This document shows positions 18,083 to 26,401 of a DNA stretch of 56,600 bases, in pieces (the stretch's first letter is position 1; the number at the start of each line of letters is the position of its first letter). The position numbers were made by a program, and so were the translations under genes. Source of the stretch: Peptococcaceae bacterium UBA5767. Its GTDB lineage: Bacteria; Bacillota; TC1; UBA5767. The stretch covers positions 1 through 56,600 of the forward strand of contig DIET01000034.1 of the NCBI GenBank assembly GCA_002418765.1, written 5' to 3'. The notes beneath the pieces were generated by a model. It saw nothing but the letters and a program-made list of their open reading frames with translations, had not been told where the DNA came from and searched no databases.

Positions 18083-19069
18083 TCAAGATGACTTTCTCAC
18101 AATAATATGTGGTTTTAAAATAGTTATGGTATCGCCTTCAACTCCATCAATTTGTCTAAGAAGTTTTTCTGCGCTAAGCGAACCCAACTTTGCATTCTGC
18201 AGATCAATGGTCGTTAATTCTGGTGTTGCAAGCGTTCCCAGAAGACTGTTACCAAAGCCAATCACGGCAATTTCTTCCGGAACTTTCACGCCTTGGTTCA
18301 ATAACCCCTTAAGTAAACTTAGTGCCGTCATTTCATTGGTGGCGAAGATTCCATCAATCTTTTTTTGCCGAAGCCCATGGATAAATTCCTGGTCAAAAAC
18401 GTGTTCCTCTTGTCTGAAAATTTGATGCTCTCCAACCTCAATACCATACTCCTGCGCTTTACCAATGAATCCGCCAATATGTTGCTGCAAATCAAGCCGA
18501 CTGACAGACTGGGTAATCATCGCCAAATGTCGTTTACCTTGTGATACCAAATGTTCTGTAGCCAATTCACCCGCTTGACGATAATCTGGATAAATCAAAG
18601 AGTACTCTTTATCTGGAATCATCCGGTTGGCATAAACAAAAGGCAAATGATGTTGTTGCAACATAGCTACACTTTCGTGAAATGAAGTATCTCCTGAAAG
18701 ACCCAGGAAAATAACACCCGCCATCATGTTCTCAAGCAATGTTAAGAGTATTTCTCCCTCTTCATCTCTGTGATGCTCAAACTCTACAATAAACAAATTA
18801 TAATGGTGTTTTTTTAACACCTCACTAATCCCTGAGGTGATTTCTGAATAATAAAGATTATTGATTTTTGGCAATACCACTGCAATATTGTTGGTTCGCC
18901 GTGTCTTCAACGACCTGGCTACATTATTGGGAATATAATTAAGTTCCTCGATGGCCTTCTTCACCTTTTCTTCAGTGGCTTGCTTTAGATTTGAGTTTTT
19001 GCTCAAATATCTGGATACTGTGCAAATACTGACGTTGGCTTTTTCTGCAATTTCTTTCAGTGTTGCCAT
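18083..19069 (-). CDS. LacI-family transcriptional regulator
   Basis: 328 residues. The N-terminal helix-turn-helix (TLKEIAEKANVSICTVSRYL) and hinge (YIPNNVARSLKTRRTNNIAVV) are followed by a type I periplasmic-binding effector domain. Position directly upstream of the nucleoside-importer operon suggests it controls uptake. Two palindromes with AACGTT cores lie 26-71 bases upstream of its own start, so autoregulation is very likely. The effector may be a nucleoside or nucleobase; this is inferred. Confidence 0.93.
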   Translation of the reverse strand: MATLKEIAEKANVSICTVSRYLSKNSNLKQATEEKVKKAIEELNYIPNNVARSLKTRRTNNIAVVLPKINNLYYSEITSGISEVLKKHHYNLFIVEFEHHRDEEGEILLTLLENMMAGVIFLGLSGDTSFHESVAMLQQHHLPFVYANRMIPDKEYSLIYPDYRQAGELATEHLVSQGKRHLAMITQSVSRLDLQQHIGGFIGKAQEYGIEVGEHQIFRQEEHVFDQEFIHGLRQKKIDGIFATNEMTALSLLKGLLNQGVKVPEEIAVIGFGNSLLGTLATPELTTIDLQNAKLGSLSAEKLLRQIDGVEGDTITILKPHIIVRKSS

Positions 19070-19090
19070 AGATCCTCCCAGCTTAATATG

Positions 19091-19140
19091 GAATAGTAAC
19101 GTTACTTTTCTTAATTAATAAAAAAGTAACGTTTCTTTTT
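19091..19140 (-). promoter_or_regulatory. Two LacI-type operators upstream of the regulator gene
   Basis: AGTAACGTTACT at 19095-19106 is a perfect 12-bp palindrome. At 19121-19140 a 20-bp palindrome, with one mismatched pair, has the same GTAACGTT core. Centres are 30 bp apart, near three helical turns, as expected for cooperative binding of LacI-family repressors. The CG-centred symmetry is typical of the family. Confidence 0.8.
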
Positions 19141-19541
19141 TCGTTATAGCATTACTATTCAACATTCACTTTCATATTCCTGCAAGAATAATCAATTTAT
19201 TAAAAAATTCTTTCAACAATCAAACAAGACAATGAGACTCTTATTTCCATGAATCACTAAACAACATCTATACAGCAGCTAAGCAATGGATATCGATCTG
19301 TTCTTAAACCCCAACTTCTATTTAAACAGAAGTGAGAGTAGATCAATATAAAAAGTGAGAACCACTTTCAATAAGCCATCGCATTTTTATAGAGCATAAT
19401 CGAGCTTACTGGATGGATGACCCAACTTCCAACTAACACAAAAAATCTGGCCCTTTTTCAAGCAAATCGCACCTTCAATTTAATAAACATAACAATCTTT
19501 ACAATCTTTGCTCATCAACTGCCCGTTTAAAAACAAACAAA
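19141..19541. other. Gene-free stretch with one copy of a dispersed repeat
   Basis: No coding frame is convincing. A segment starting at 19375 resembles a segment starting at 27455 over about 115 bases (first 18 bases identical). The rest holds the distal part of the LacI gene promoter region on the left. Confidence 0.6.
19375..19490. repeat. Dispersed repeat, copy 1
   Basis: The first 18 bases (gccatcgcatttttatag) are identical to those at 27455. Similarity continues with drift for about 115 bases, including shared blocks around atctgg and a following T-rich run. No reading frame is conserved that I can see. Copy 2 directly follows the IS remnant. Confidence 0.7.
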
Positions 19542-19567
19542 GTCGCGGAATCGATAAATCCCGCGGC
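19542..19567 (-). terminator. Terminator of the Pot-NMT1-deacetylase operon
   Basis: Ten-bp imperfect stem (CGCGG / CCGCG core) followed on the minus strand by a T-rich tract, 38 bases after the FadR-type gene. It ends the minus-strand operon. Confidence 0.7.
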
Positions 19568-19604
19568 ACTTACTAAGACCTATAGGACCAGCAGTCATAT
19601 GTCT

Positions 19605-20309
19605 CTAAAAAATCAGCCTTCTTTCATATTTAGTTAAATCCTCAAGCAGTGACTCCTTGAACCAACTCATATGATCCTGCATCTGGACTCTGGCACTCAC
19701 TCCGTCTTTGTTGATAATTGACTGTAATATTTTTCGATGCTGTGACAGCGTTTTTTCCAGACTCACTGTCGTAGAATAACGAATAAAAGGTTCTACCCGT
19801 TCAAATTCTTCTGCAAGCTCTTTCACATATCGTTTAAGTTTATCATTGCTAGCGGCATCAGCAATAATCATGTGGAAATCGCTACCACATTTAGCAAATG
19901 CTTCCAAGTCGCCACTTAGAATGCATTTCTCGGATTTATCTAAAATTTTTGTTGCTTCTTTGATCTGTTGCGAAGTTATGTATACAGCAGCTCTTTCAAC
20001 CATGTACCCTTCCAGCAAAACTTGCATCTCAATGATATCTGAAATTTCTTTGGCACTAGCCGAATTCACGTAGGCCCCTTTATTGGGCAAAACAGTAACC
20101 CAGTTTTCTCTCTCCAACCTAAGCAATGCATCACGCACAGGGGTTCGACTCACATTAAAAACCTTGGTCAATTCACCAATGGTAATCAGTTCTCTAGGTT
20201 TGATTTTCATTTTGATGATAGCTTCTTTCAAAGCCATGTACACTCGATCACTCAGTTTTCCATCACCAGGCATTATATATTTTGATTGAATGAAAATCAC
20301 CTCTTTCAA
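19605..20309 (-). CDS. GntR-family (FadR-type) transcriptional regulator
   Basis: 234 residues. The N-terminal winged helix (ELTKVFNVSRTPVRDALLRLE) is followed by an all-helical FCD-type effector domain with a likely metal-binding His set (FHMIIADAASNDKL; LSQHRKIL). It is the last gene of the operon that starts at potD, and is the natural candidate to bind the inverted repeat at 26207-26234. The start is uncertain: TTG 20309 is the longest, and the ATG about 36 bases downstream is an alternative. Confidence 0.9.
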   Translation of the reverse strand: MKEVIFIQSKYIMPGDGKLSDRVYMALKEAIIKMKIKPRELITIGELTKVFNVSRTPVRDALLRLERENWVTVLPNKGAYVNSASAKEISDIIEMQVLLEGYMVERAAVYITSQQIKEATKILDKSEKCILSGDLEAFAKCGSDFHMIIADAASNDKLKRYVKELAEEFERVEPFIRYSTTVSLEKTLSQHRKILQSIINKDGVSARVQMQDHMSWFKESLLEDLTKYERRLIF

Positions 20310-20319
20310 TTATCTCTCA

Positions 20320-21159
20320 TTAAAATTTCATACAATACTCAGCGATTTCCTTACCCGTAGCAAACCATACATCATCATACTGTTTCATGTGTGCAATTAA
20401 CTTTCTCAACATTTGAATCTTCCCTGGTCTTCCTGTAACATTGGGATGTTGAATTAAAGTAAAAAGGCCTTGCATTTCTCTGATACCATCAAATTCTTCT
20501 GTCCATGTCTCATAAGCATGTTGAGCAGTATTCATCACCGAACCAAAAACTGGAAAGAATAAAAATTGCTGACTATCATCTCCTATGAGACTAATTGGAA
20601 TTTCCATAAGATCCCCATGCACCGTCTCTAAACGATAGGGTCGATAATCCTGCATCAGACTGTTATCATACAAAAAGCCATGTTTCTTAAGCAAAGCTGG
20701 AGTCGATGTTTTTACACCCCAAAATGGAGCTGCCCAACCTTTTGTCTTCTCACCCGTTATATTCTCAATAGATTTCATTCCTTTAATAAGTATTTTTTCT
20801 TCCTCTTCCTCGGAAATCTTTAAAACATTTTCATGCATATAACCATGGTGACCGATTTCATGACCAGCGAAATGTATTGATTTCACAGTTTCCGGATACC
20901 AATCAGCTACAGCGCCTGGAACAAAAAAAGTAGCCTTAAGATCTTGTTTATCCAATTCCTCAAGAACATTAGGAACACCGATGGTAATAGCTGATCTTGC
21001 TTCAGAAACAGCAGCCAAATGCTTCATGTTCTCTGGATTATCAGCAATGATGCCGGATTCTGCATCAACATGCCAAGTCAAAGCAACTGCACATCTACTA
21101 CCGTTAGGCCATTGAAATTCTTTTAACTGCTTAGTTTTGGGTATTTCATTGTTATACAT
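20320..21159 (-). CDS. Polysaccharide deacetylase-family (CE4) hydrolase, PuuE/HpPgdA-like
   Basis: 279 residues, with no signal peptide. The catalytic Asp segment is HVDAES, the metal motif is GHEIGHHGYMHEN and a second conserved turn is AAPFWGV. LIQHPNVTGRPGK near the C-terminus matches the cytoplasmic CE4 branch that includes allantoinase PuuE and cyclic-imide hydrolases. The lack of an export signal and its position in an importer operon favour a hydrolase of a small cyclic amide or imide over cell-wall deacetylation. That function is inferred. GGAG precedes the ATG. Confidence 0.83.
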   Translation of the reverse strand: MYNNEIPKTKQLKEFQWPNGSRCAVALTWHVDAESGIIADNPENMKHLAAVSEARSAITIGVPNVLEELDKQDLKATFFVPGAVADWYPETVKSIHFAGHEIGHHGYMHENVLKISEEEEEKILIKGMKSIENITGEKTKGWAAPFWGVKTSTPALLKKHGFLYDNSLMQDYRPYRLETVHGDLMEIPISLIGDDSQQFLFFPVFGSVMNTAQHAYETWTEEFDGIREMQGLFTLIQHPNVTGRPGKIQMLRKLIAHMKQYDDVWFATGKEIAEYCMKF

Positions 21160-21241
21160 TATACCACTCCTCTGATCTAATTTGTCTATTAATTAATCCT
21201 GTTGGGCAAGCCATCCTCAATATTATGTAAAAATGCAATCT

Positions 21242-22144
21242 TTATTGCAGTTGAGTTGTGGGCACAATATCCATTGGATCTATCAATTTGTCTATATAGC
21301 CCATATTATGATAAATGCTCAAGATTGCCTTCCACTTCTCCCACTCCATTTCGCCCTGAAAGTATCCTTTTTTAAAATCAAAAATCCATTTCTTAAGTTC
21401 ATGAAGCATTTTGACTTGTACATCAAAAGGTTCCGACTGATGATATTGTTCAACCAACAAAGAAACAATTTTTTCAGGCTCAGAAAATGCTTTCTTCCAA
21501 CCTTCAAAAGTCACCTCTAAAAAATCATTAATTATACTCTGATGTTGAATTTGTAAATCTCTTCTAGATACGATAACCTGACTATAAACATCATAGCCCC
21601 ATTCGCAGGCTGGAAACACATCTACCTCAAATCCCATCTGCCTTACTGAAATTGGCTCCAGCATAGCATAGCATTGCATCAGGTCCACCTTATCACTGAC
21701 AAAATCATCCAACCAATCAGCTCCAACAGTAACAATATCCAAACTTGTCTGCTCCAGCCCTACTTTTTTCATCAATAAACCAATCATAGCCAAACCATCA
21801 ATATGGACTGCTAATTTCTTATCACGAAGTTCCTCTGGAAAACTGGGAAATTTATTTTTTTTGGCCATCAAACCAATAGGAGAAGACTGCATCATGGTAG
21901 CCACCGCTTGCAACGGCTTACCCATATTTATATCTTTTACCAAAAGGTTATCTTCGACAGTAGCCAATCTTATTTCATCAGACTTTTCTAATAAATAATC
22001 AGTAACCAGCGCCTTGCCATCCCATGGAATAATCTCCAAATCTATGCCCCTTTGTTCATAATCATGATTTTCCATCGCCATGACTAAACCAGCAAATTGG
22101 ACATTGATGATCCAATCCAAATACAATTTTATTTTTGTTCGCAT
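21242..22144 (-). CDS. NMT1/THI5-like protein without signal peptide
   Basis: 300 residues of the NMT1/THI5-like periplasmic-binding fold. It starts at once in the fold (IKLYLDWIINVQFAGLVMA), with no signal peptide or lipobox, so it should stay in the cytoplasm. Family members are either lipoprotein binding subunits of pyrimidine importers or, in fungi, the THI5 HMP-synthase. The CCCFC cysteine motif of fungal THI5 is absent. It lies between potC and the deacetylase gene. It may be an enzyme or a ligand-sensing protein. GGGGG precedes the ATG; no upstream start would add a signal sequence. Confidence 0.7.
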   Translation of the reverse strand: MRTKIKLYLDWIINVQFAGLVMAMENHDYEQRGIDLEIIPWDGKALVTDYLLEKSDEIRLATVEDNLLVKDINMGKPLQAVATMMQSSPIGLMAKKNKFPSFPEELRDKKLAVHIDGLAMIGLLMKKVGLEQTSLDIVTVGADWLDDFVSDKVDLMQCYAMLEPISVRQMGFEVDVFPACEWGYDVYSQVIVSRRDLQIQHQSIINDFLEVTFEGWKKAFSEPEKIVSLLVEQYHQSEPFDVQVKMLHELKKWIFDFKKGYFQGEMEWEKWKAILSIYHNMGYIDKLIDPMDIVPTTQLQ

Positions 22145-22166
22145 AATCTATTTCCCCCTAGGACCA

Positions 22167-22973
22167 TCATACTTGATCAAAAGCATTTTTCTGTGCCAGA
22201 AAAACGATGATTAATGTGATCAAAAACACCATGGTCCCAACAGCATTAACACGAGGGTCGAATCCGGTGATCAACGTGGACCATATTTTAATAGGCAAAG
22301 TCATCTCGAATCTGGTAAGAAAATAAGCAATGATAAATTCATCAAAAGCAAACGTGAAAGTTAAAAGAAGTGATGCAATGATACCCGGAAATGACAAGGG
22401 GAGAACTATTTCTTTTAAGGTAACCAGCCTACTAGCTCCCAAATCCCAAGCTGCCTCTTCATATGTCATAGGTATCTGTGCGATTCTTGCTCGTATCGTA
22501 AGAAAGGCAAGTGGAATGGTAAATGTCAAATGCCCTAAGTAAACCGTAAACAAGGACAGCGGAACTTTCAAATTAAAGAAATATATTCTTAAGGCCACAC
22601 CCAACAGAATATAAGGTATCGCCAATGGCAAAAGCATAGAAGAAGAAAAAATATTCTTGAATTTCATATTCGAGCGCAAGGCAGAATACGCACCAAAAAA
22701 ACCTATGATTGTTGCCGTCACGCTAGTCGATCCTGCCAGTATCAAACTGTTTCCCAAAGACTTGACAAACGAAGGATCAGCGAACATCTGCGCATACCAT
22801 TTCAATGTATACCCAGTGATGGGAAATACTTGAAACCTTCCCTCACTAAAAGAAAAAAGGATAAGAAGAAAAATTGGTACATAGATAATGAACAGAACAA
22901 TCAATATCAGCATCAGGAGCAACACTTTATTGAACTCCATTTTTGATTTCGCATTAGTAGTTCGATTGGCCAT
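22167..22973 (-). CDS. potC: Polyamine-type ABC transporter permease (PotC-like)
   Basis: About 268 residues and six membrane segments. The EAA loop EEAAWDLGASRLVTLKEIVLP is in its usual place. Start at ATG 22973 (AAAGGAG upstream), not 22982. Second permease, following potB. The PotABCD family imports spermidine, putrescine and other cationic or small organic solutes, so the name does not fix the substrate. Confidence 0.92.
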   Translation of the reverse strand: MANRTTNAKSKMEFNKVLLLMLILIVLFIIYVPIFLLILFSFSEGRFQVFPITGYTLKWYAQMFADPSFVKSLGNSLILAGSTSVTATIIGFFGAYSALRSNMKFKNIFSSSMLLPLAIPYILLGVALRIYFFNLKVPLSLFTVYLGHLTFTIPLAFLTIRARIAQIPMTYEEAAWDLGASRLVTLKEIVLPLSFPGIIASLLLTFTFAFDEFIIAYFLTRFEMTLPIKIWSTLITGFDPRVNAVGTMVFLITLIIVFLAQKNAFDQV

Positions 22974-22991
22974 TAATGTCATCTCCTTTCT

Positions 22992-23867
22992 CTATTCTCC
23001 AGTTCTTCCACGTTTGATATATTTCACAAAAGGCAAAACAAATATTAAAATCGTGAGGAGCATGATTACAGAATATGTGGAAGCCATGGGAATATTGAAT
23101 CCGGATTTCAAGGATTGAATCATTAGTTGAGATAATACCGTTTTTACGCCTCCACCCAGCAACGTTGGAGCAATGTAATCCCCTATGCAAATGATGAGCG
23201 ACAGCATACTTCCCAACACAATCCCTGGTACAGATAAGGGCAAAATCACTTCAACAAATTGGTCCCATTTCCCTCCACCCAAGTCACTCACCGCTTCAAG
23301 AAGACTTCTATCAATACCAACCATAATCGAGTAAGTATTGACCAAAACAATCATCATAGAGAAGAGACCTAATCCGATGATTGTAGCCTTATGTGTATAA
23401 AGAATGGATATTGGCTGATTGATCAAACCCCATTTCATCAGAAATGAATTGAGTGGACCTCCCTCAGAGAGAAACAGTTGCCAGGAAAATGCTCTGATGA
23501 TGAAACTAGTCCAAAATGGCGTTACTATTGCCAAAAGAACAAGCTGCTTCCACTTTTTGGGAATCACAAATACAATGGCATAAGACAGTGGTACAGCCAG
23601 AACAATTCCCATCAAAACTGAGGAAAATGAAACTCCAATCGTTCTCAAGTATGCCACAATATTGAATTGATTTGTAAAAAACGATTGATAATTCTTCAAT
23701 GTGAATGCTCTATCAATAACCATTCCAGTGGAATCTGCACTCCAAAAACTATTGATGATAATGTATATGAGGGGAAAAAGAAAAAAAATGAGAAAATAGA
23801 TTGCCATTGGCAATGCTCCAATCATCAATCTACGTTCAGATCTAACGAGTTTCTGTACTTGACTCAT
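22992..23867 (-). CDS. potB: Polyamine-type ABC transporter permease (PotB-like)
   Basis: 291 residues and six membrane segments. The EAA loop LLEAVSDLGGGKWDQFVEVI is present and the segment MIGALPMAIYFLIFFLFPLIYI is the first helix. AGGAGG precedes the ATG. First permease after the ATPase gene. Confidence 0.92.
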   Translation of the reverse strand: MSQVQKLVRSERRLMIGALPMAIYFLIFFLFPLIYIIINSFWSADSTGMVIDRAFTLKNYQSFFTNQFNIVAYLRTIGVSFSSVLMGIVLAVPLSYAIVFVIPKKWKQLVLLAIVTPFWTSFIIRAFSWQLFLSEGGPLNSFLMKWGLINQPISILYTHKATIIGLGLFSMMIVLVNTYSIMVGIDRSLLEAVSDLGGGKWDQFVEVILPLSVPGIVLGSMLSLIICIGDYIAPTLLGGGVKTVLSQLMIQSLKSGFNIPMASTYSVIMLLTILIFVLPFVKYIKRGRTGE

Positions 23868-23878
23868 ATGATTTCCTC

Positions 23879-24961
23879 CTATTCTGTCGTGTTGCAGAAA
23901 TTTTTCGGCATAATGATGCTATCCTTGGCTTCCCAACAAACATCTACTTCATCACCAATATATAAATCAACAAGCGCATCAGCTTCAACCAGCAAAACCA
24001 ATCCATTACATTCAATTTGATAATCAACTCGAGATCCAACATAAGCTTTAGAAATCACTGTTCCATTGGCTGTATTGTTCTGATTAGAAAACCAGACCTT
24101 CTCAGGCCTAACAAGGATCTTGACTTCTTCTCCAGCTCTAATTTCCCCAGCAGGATTTTTCGCTCTTAATCTACCTAGCGCATCATTTGAAACCAAAACC
24201 AATCCGTTTTCCTGTTCAATTACCTTACCAGGAATTAAATTACATCTTCCTACAAATTTGGCCACAAACTCGTTTTTGGGTTGTTCATAAATAACACTCG
24301 GAGGTGCAAGTTGCTCAATAACTCCGTTTTGCATGACAGCGATTCTATCACTCATTGTCAGCGCTTCTTCCTGATCATGAGTAACATAGATAAAAGTAAT
24401 ACCTGTTTTGCGTTGAATATTTTTGAGTTCTAATTGCATCGCTTTACGCAATCCAGCATCCAACGCTCCCAATGGTTCATCGAGAAGTAGCACCGAAGGT
24501 TGCATAACAAGCGATCTAGCCAATGCCACTCGTTGACACTGTCCACCAGATAGTTGATGAGGTTTTCGGTCATAGACAGCTGGCAATTGAACGAAATCAA
24601 GCATCTCCCGAACCTTAATTTCTTGTTCTTTTTTATCAATACCACGCATCTTTAATCCAAAAGCAATATTTTCTCCTACCGTTTTATGGGGAAACAAAGC
24701 ATAGTTCTGAAACATAATACTGGTGTCGCGTTCAGAAGGAAGATTAAAGGTTACATCTTCACCATGAATTAAAATACGTCCATTCGTTGGTATTTCTAAA
24801 CCTGCTATCATCCTCAACGTGGTAGTTTTGCCACAGCCTGATGGGCCAAGCAGAGTGAGAAACTCCCCTTCGTATATATCTAAATCTTGATTATCTACCG
24901 CTGTACAATCTGTAAATATCTTGGTCACGCCCTCTAATCGCACCATTACATTTTCTGACAT
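23879..24961 (-). CDS. potA: Polyamine-type ABC transporter ATPase (PotA-like)
   Basis: 360 residues. Walker A GPSGCGKTT, signature LSGGQCQRVALAR, Walker B VLLLDEPLGALD and H-loop FIYVTHDQEEA, followed by a TOBE-type C-terminal domain of about 100 residues. The ATG at 24961 has a GGGGG site about 12 bases upstream, a little long. It powers PotBC. Confidence 0.94.
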   Translation of the reverse strand: MSENVMVRLEGVTKIFTDCTAVDNQDLDIYEGEFLTLLGPSGCGKTTTLRMIAGLEIPTNGRILIHGEDVTFNLPSERDTSIMFQNYALFPHKTVGENIAFGLKMRGIDKKEQEIKVREMLDFVQLPAVYDRKPHQLSGGQCQRVALARSLVMQPSVLLLDEPLGALDAGLRKAMQLELKNIQRKTGITFIYVTHDQEEALTMSDRIAVMQNGVIEQLAPPSVIYEQPKNEFVAKFVGRCNLIPGKVIEQENGLVLVSNDALGRLRAKNPAGEIRAGEEVKILVRPEKVWFSNQNNTANGTVISKAYVGSRVDYQIECNGLVLLVEADALVDLYIGDEVDVCWEAKDSIIMPKNFCNTTE

Positions 24962-25034
24962 TCAGCCATTACCCCCTCTGTCAACAATTACTGCGCTCAT
25001 ATAGAACCTCCAAATATCTTTTTCTCAGAATAAC

Positions 25035-25067
25035 GCATTGGCTCGACACAGGTGGCCGAACCAATGC
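25035..25067 (-). terminator. Hairpin between potD and potA
   Basis: Inverted repeat of 11-bp arms (25035-25045 / 25057-25067) with one mismatch, 10 bases after the potD stop. Like the livK/livH hairpin, it follows a binding-protein gene and precedes the membrane components. Confidence 0.6.
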
Positions 25068-25076
25068 ATCAAAAAT

Positions 25077-26171
25077 TTACATATTTTTAAATTCTTCCCA
25101 AATAAGTTGCCATTGTTCAATATTATGGGGTCTTTGACGAGCACTTAAATTGGCCATAAAATTAGCTTCAAATGCAGCTGGATCTTCCAAATTCAGTACA
25201 GATTTGGTCTCATCTGACATAAAATTTACTGCCTCACGATGGGGGACAATGCTATAATATGTCTGAGCTGCTGCCAGCTTAGCCTGAAACTCCGGTCCGG
25301 AAATGTATTGCATGAACTTAATAACATTTTCTTCTCTTGGAGTATTGGCCAAAGCAACGACGGCCTGATCCCAGGTTACACCACCCTCTTTGGGTACAGC
25401 AGCATGATAAGGATGCCCATCCATCAAAATACCAGCTTGAACCCATTCTCCTGCTATCGTCAAAAGAAATTCCCCTGAAGCCAAAGCTTGTGTCGTTTGG
25501 GCAGTACTCCCAATGAGACCAACTTGTGGTCTTAGTTCAAACAACTTGGCCTTTAACTGTTCCATTTGCGATTCATTTAGATTATAAGGCTCTTCAAAAC
25601 CAAGATACTTTGCAATAATGCCCATATTGGGGAGATACCAGTCAAACAGAGCCACCTTGCCTTTGTAAACTGGATCGAACAGAACATCATAGCTTTGGAC
25701 TTCATCTTCACCCACTTGCTCATAATTGTAGGTAATCCCGTAATAACCAAATCTATTTACTATGCCATATAATTTTCCATCATTCCAGCAATCAGGCCAT
25801 TGATCCATTGGTTTCATAAAGTCTTCCAATGGATAATCCGCAGGATCAAGTTCCAATAACAGGTTTTGAGCCACCAACTCAGGAATGAATGCGCTGGTCG
25901 GGGTCATAATATCCCAATCACCAGGTTGCGAACTTTGAATCAGGGCTATCATTTCTTCATCTGTGCCATCGTGGATTTTCAAGTTAACTTTGATGCCTGT
26001 CTCAGCTTCAAAATCCTCTAACATTCCAGGTTCCTCATAACCAGAAAAGGCAAGCACATTCAAAACTTTTTCTTCGCTTGTTTCTTCACCTGAGCAACCG
26101 CTGAACAGTGACATGACCAATACAGTACTCAAAATAATCAACAGCACATTTGATAAAAACTTTCTACGCAT
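25077..26171 (-). CDS. potD: Polyamine-type ABC transporter binding lipoprotein (PotD-like)
   Basis: 364 residues. The lipobox is LFSGC with Cys26, followed by VLNVLAFSGYEEPGMLEDFEAETGI, the typical PotD start, and a substrate-binding class F-like domain. GGAGG precedes the ATG. It is the first gene of the operon, with a consensus promoter and inverted repeat upstream. The substrate is not determined; the associated NMT1-like and deacetylase genes make it doubtful that the ligand is a simple polyamine. Confidence 0.92.
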   Translation of the reverse strand: MRRKFLSNVLLIILSTVLVMSLFSGCSGEETSEEKVLNVLAFSGYEEPGMLEDFEAETGIKVNLKIHDGTDEEMIALIQSSQPGDWDIMTPTSAFIPELVAQNLLLELDPADYPLEDFMKPMDQWPDCWNDGKLYGIVNRFGYYGITYNYEQVGEDEVQSYDVLFDPVYKGKVALFDWYLPNMGIIAKYLGFEEPYNLNESQMEQLKAKLFELRPQVGLIGSTAQTTQALASGEFLLTIAGEWVQAGILMDGHPYHAAVPKEGGVTWDQAVVALANTPREENVIKFMQYISGPEFQAKLAAAQTYYSIVPHREAVNFMSDETKSVLNLEDPAAFEANFMANLSARQRPHNIEQWQLIWEEFKNM

Positions 26172-26206
26172 TTCTTTTACCTCCAGGCTAGCGTATTTTA
26201 AATACC

Positions 26207-26275
26207 AAGTAATATATTATGTGATATATTACTTAATATTTAATATAATTATACATGATTCTACTAAACTGTCAA
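26207..26275 (-). promoter_or_regulatory. Promoter and operator of the Pot operon
   Basis: On the minus strand, TTGACA (26270-26275) and TATAAT (26248-26253) are separated by 16 bases, a nearly perfect sigma-A promoter. Just downstream lies a perfect 11+11 bp inverted repeat (26207-26217 / 26224-26234, 6-base centre) placed to block the start site. The FadR-type protein at the end of the operon is the likely ligand. Confidence 0.85.
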
Positions 26276-26401
26276 TGTGCAACATCCATCTAATTTAGAA
26301 ACTAATTCACCCCTAATTGCAAAAGTAAATTCCATGCCTTGAAGGGAATAGGCAGAAGTTAGTTTTGCAAACGAAGATGTGGAATTAACTTTTGCAGAGG
26401 G

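Noticed and set aside
21242..22144. Calling the NMT1-like gene thiamine-specific THI5
   Set aside because: The CCCFC motif is missing and no thiamine genes or TPP riboswitch lie nearby.
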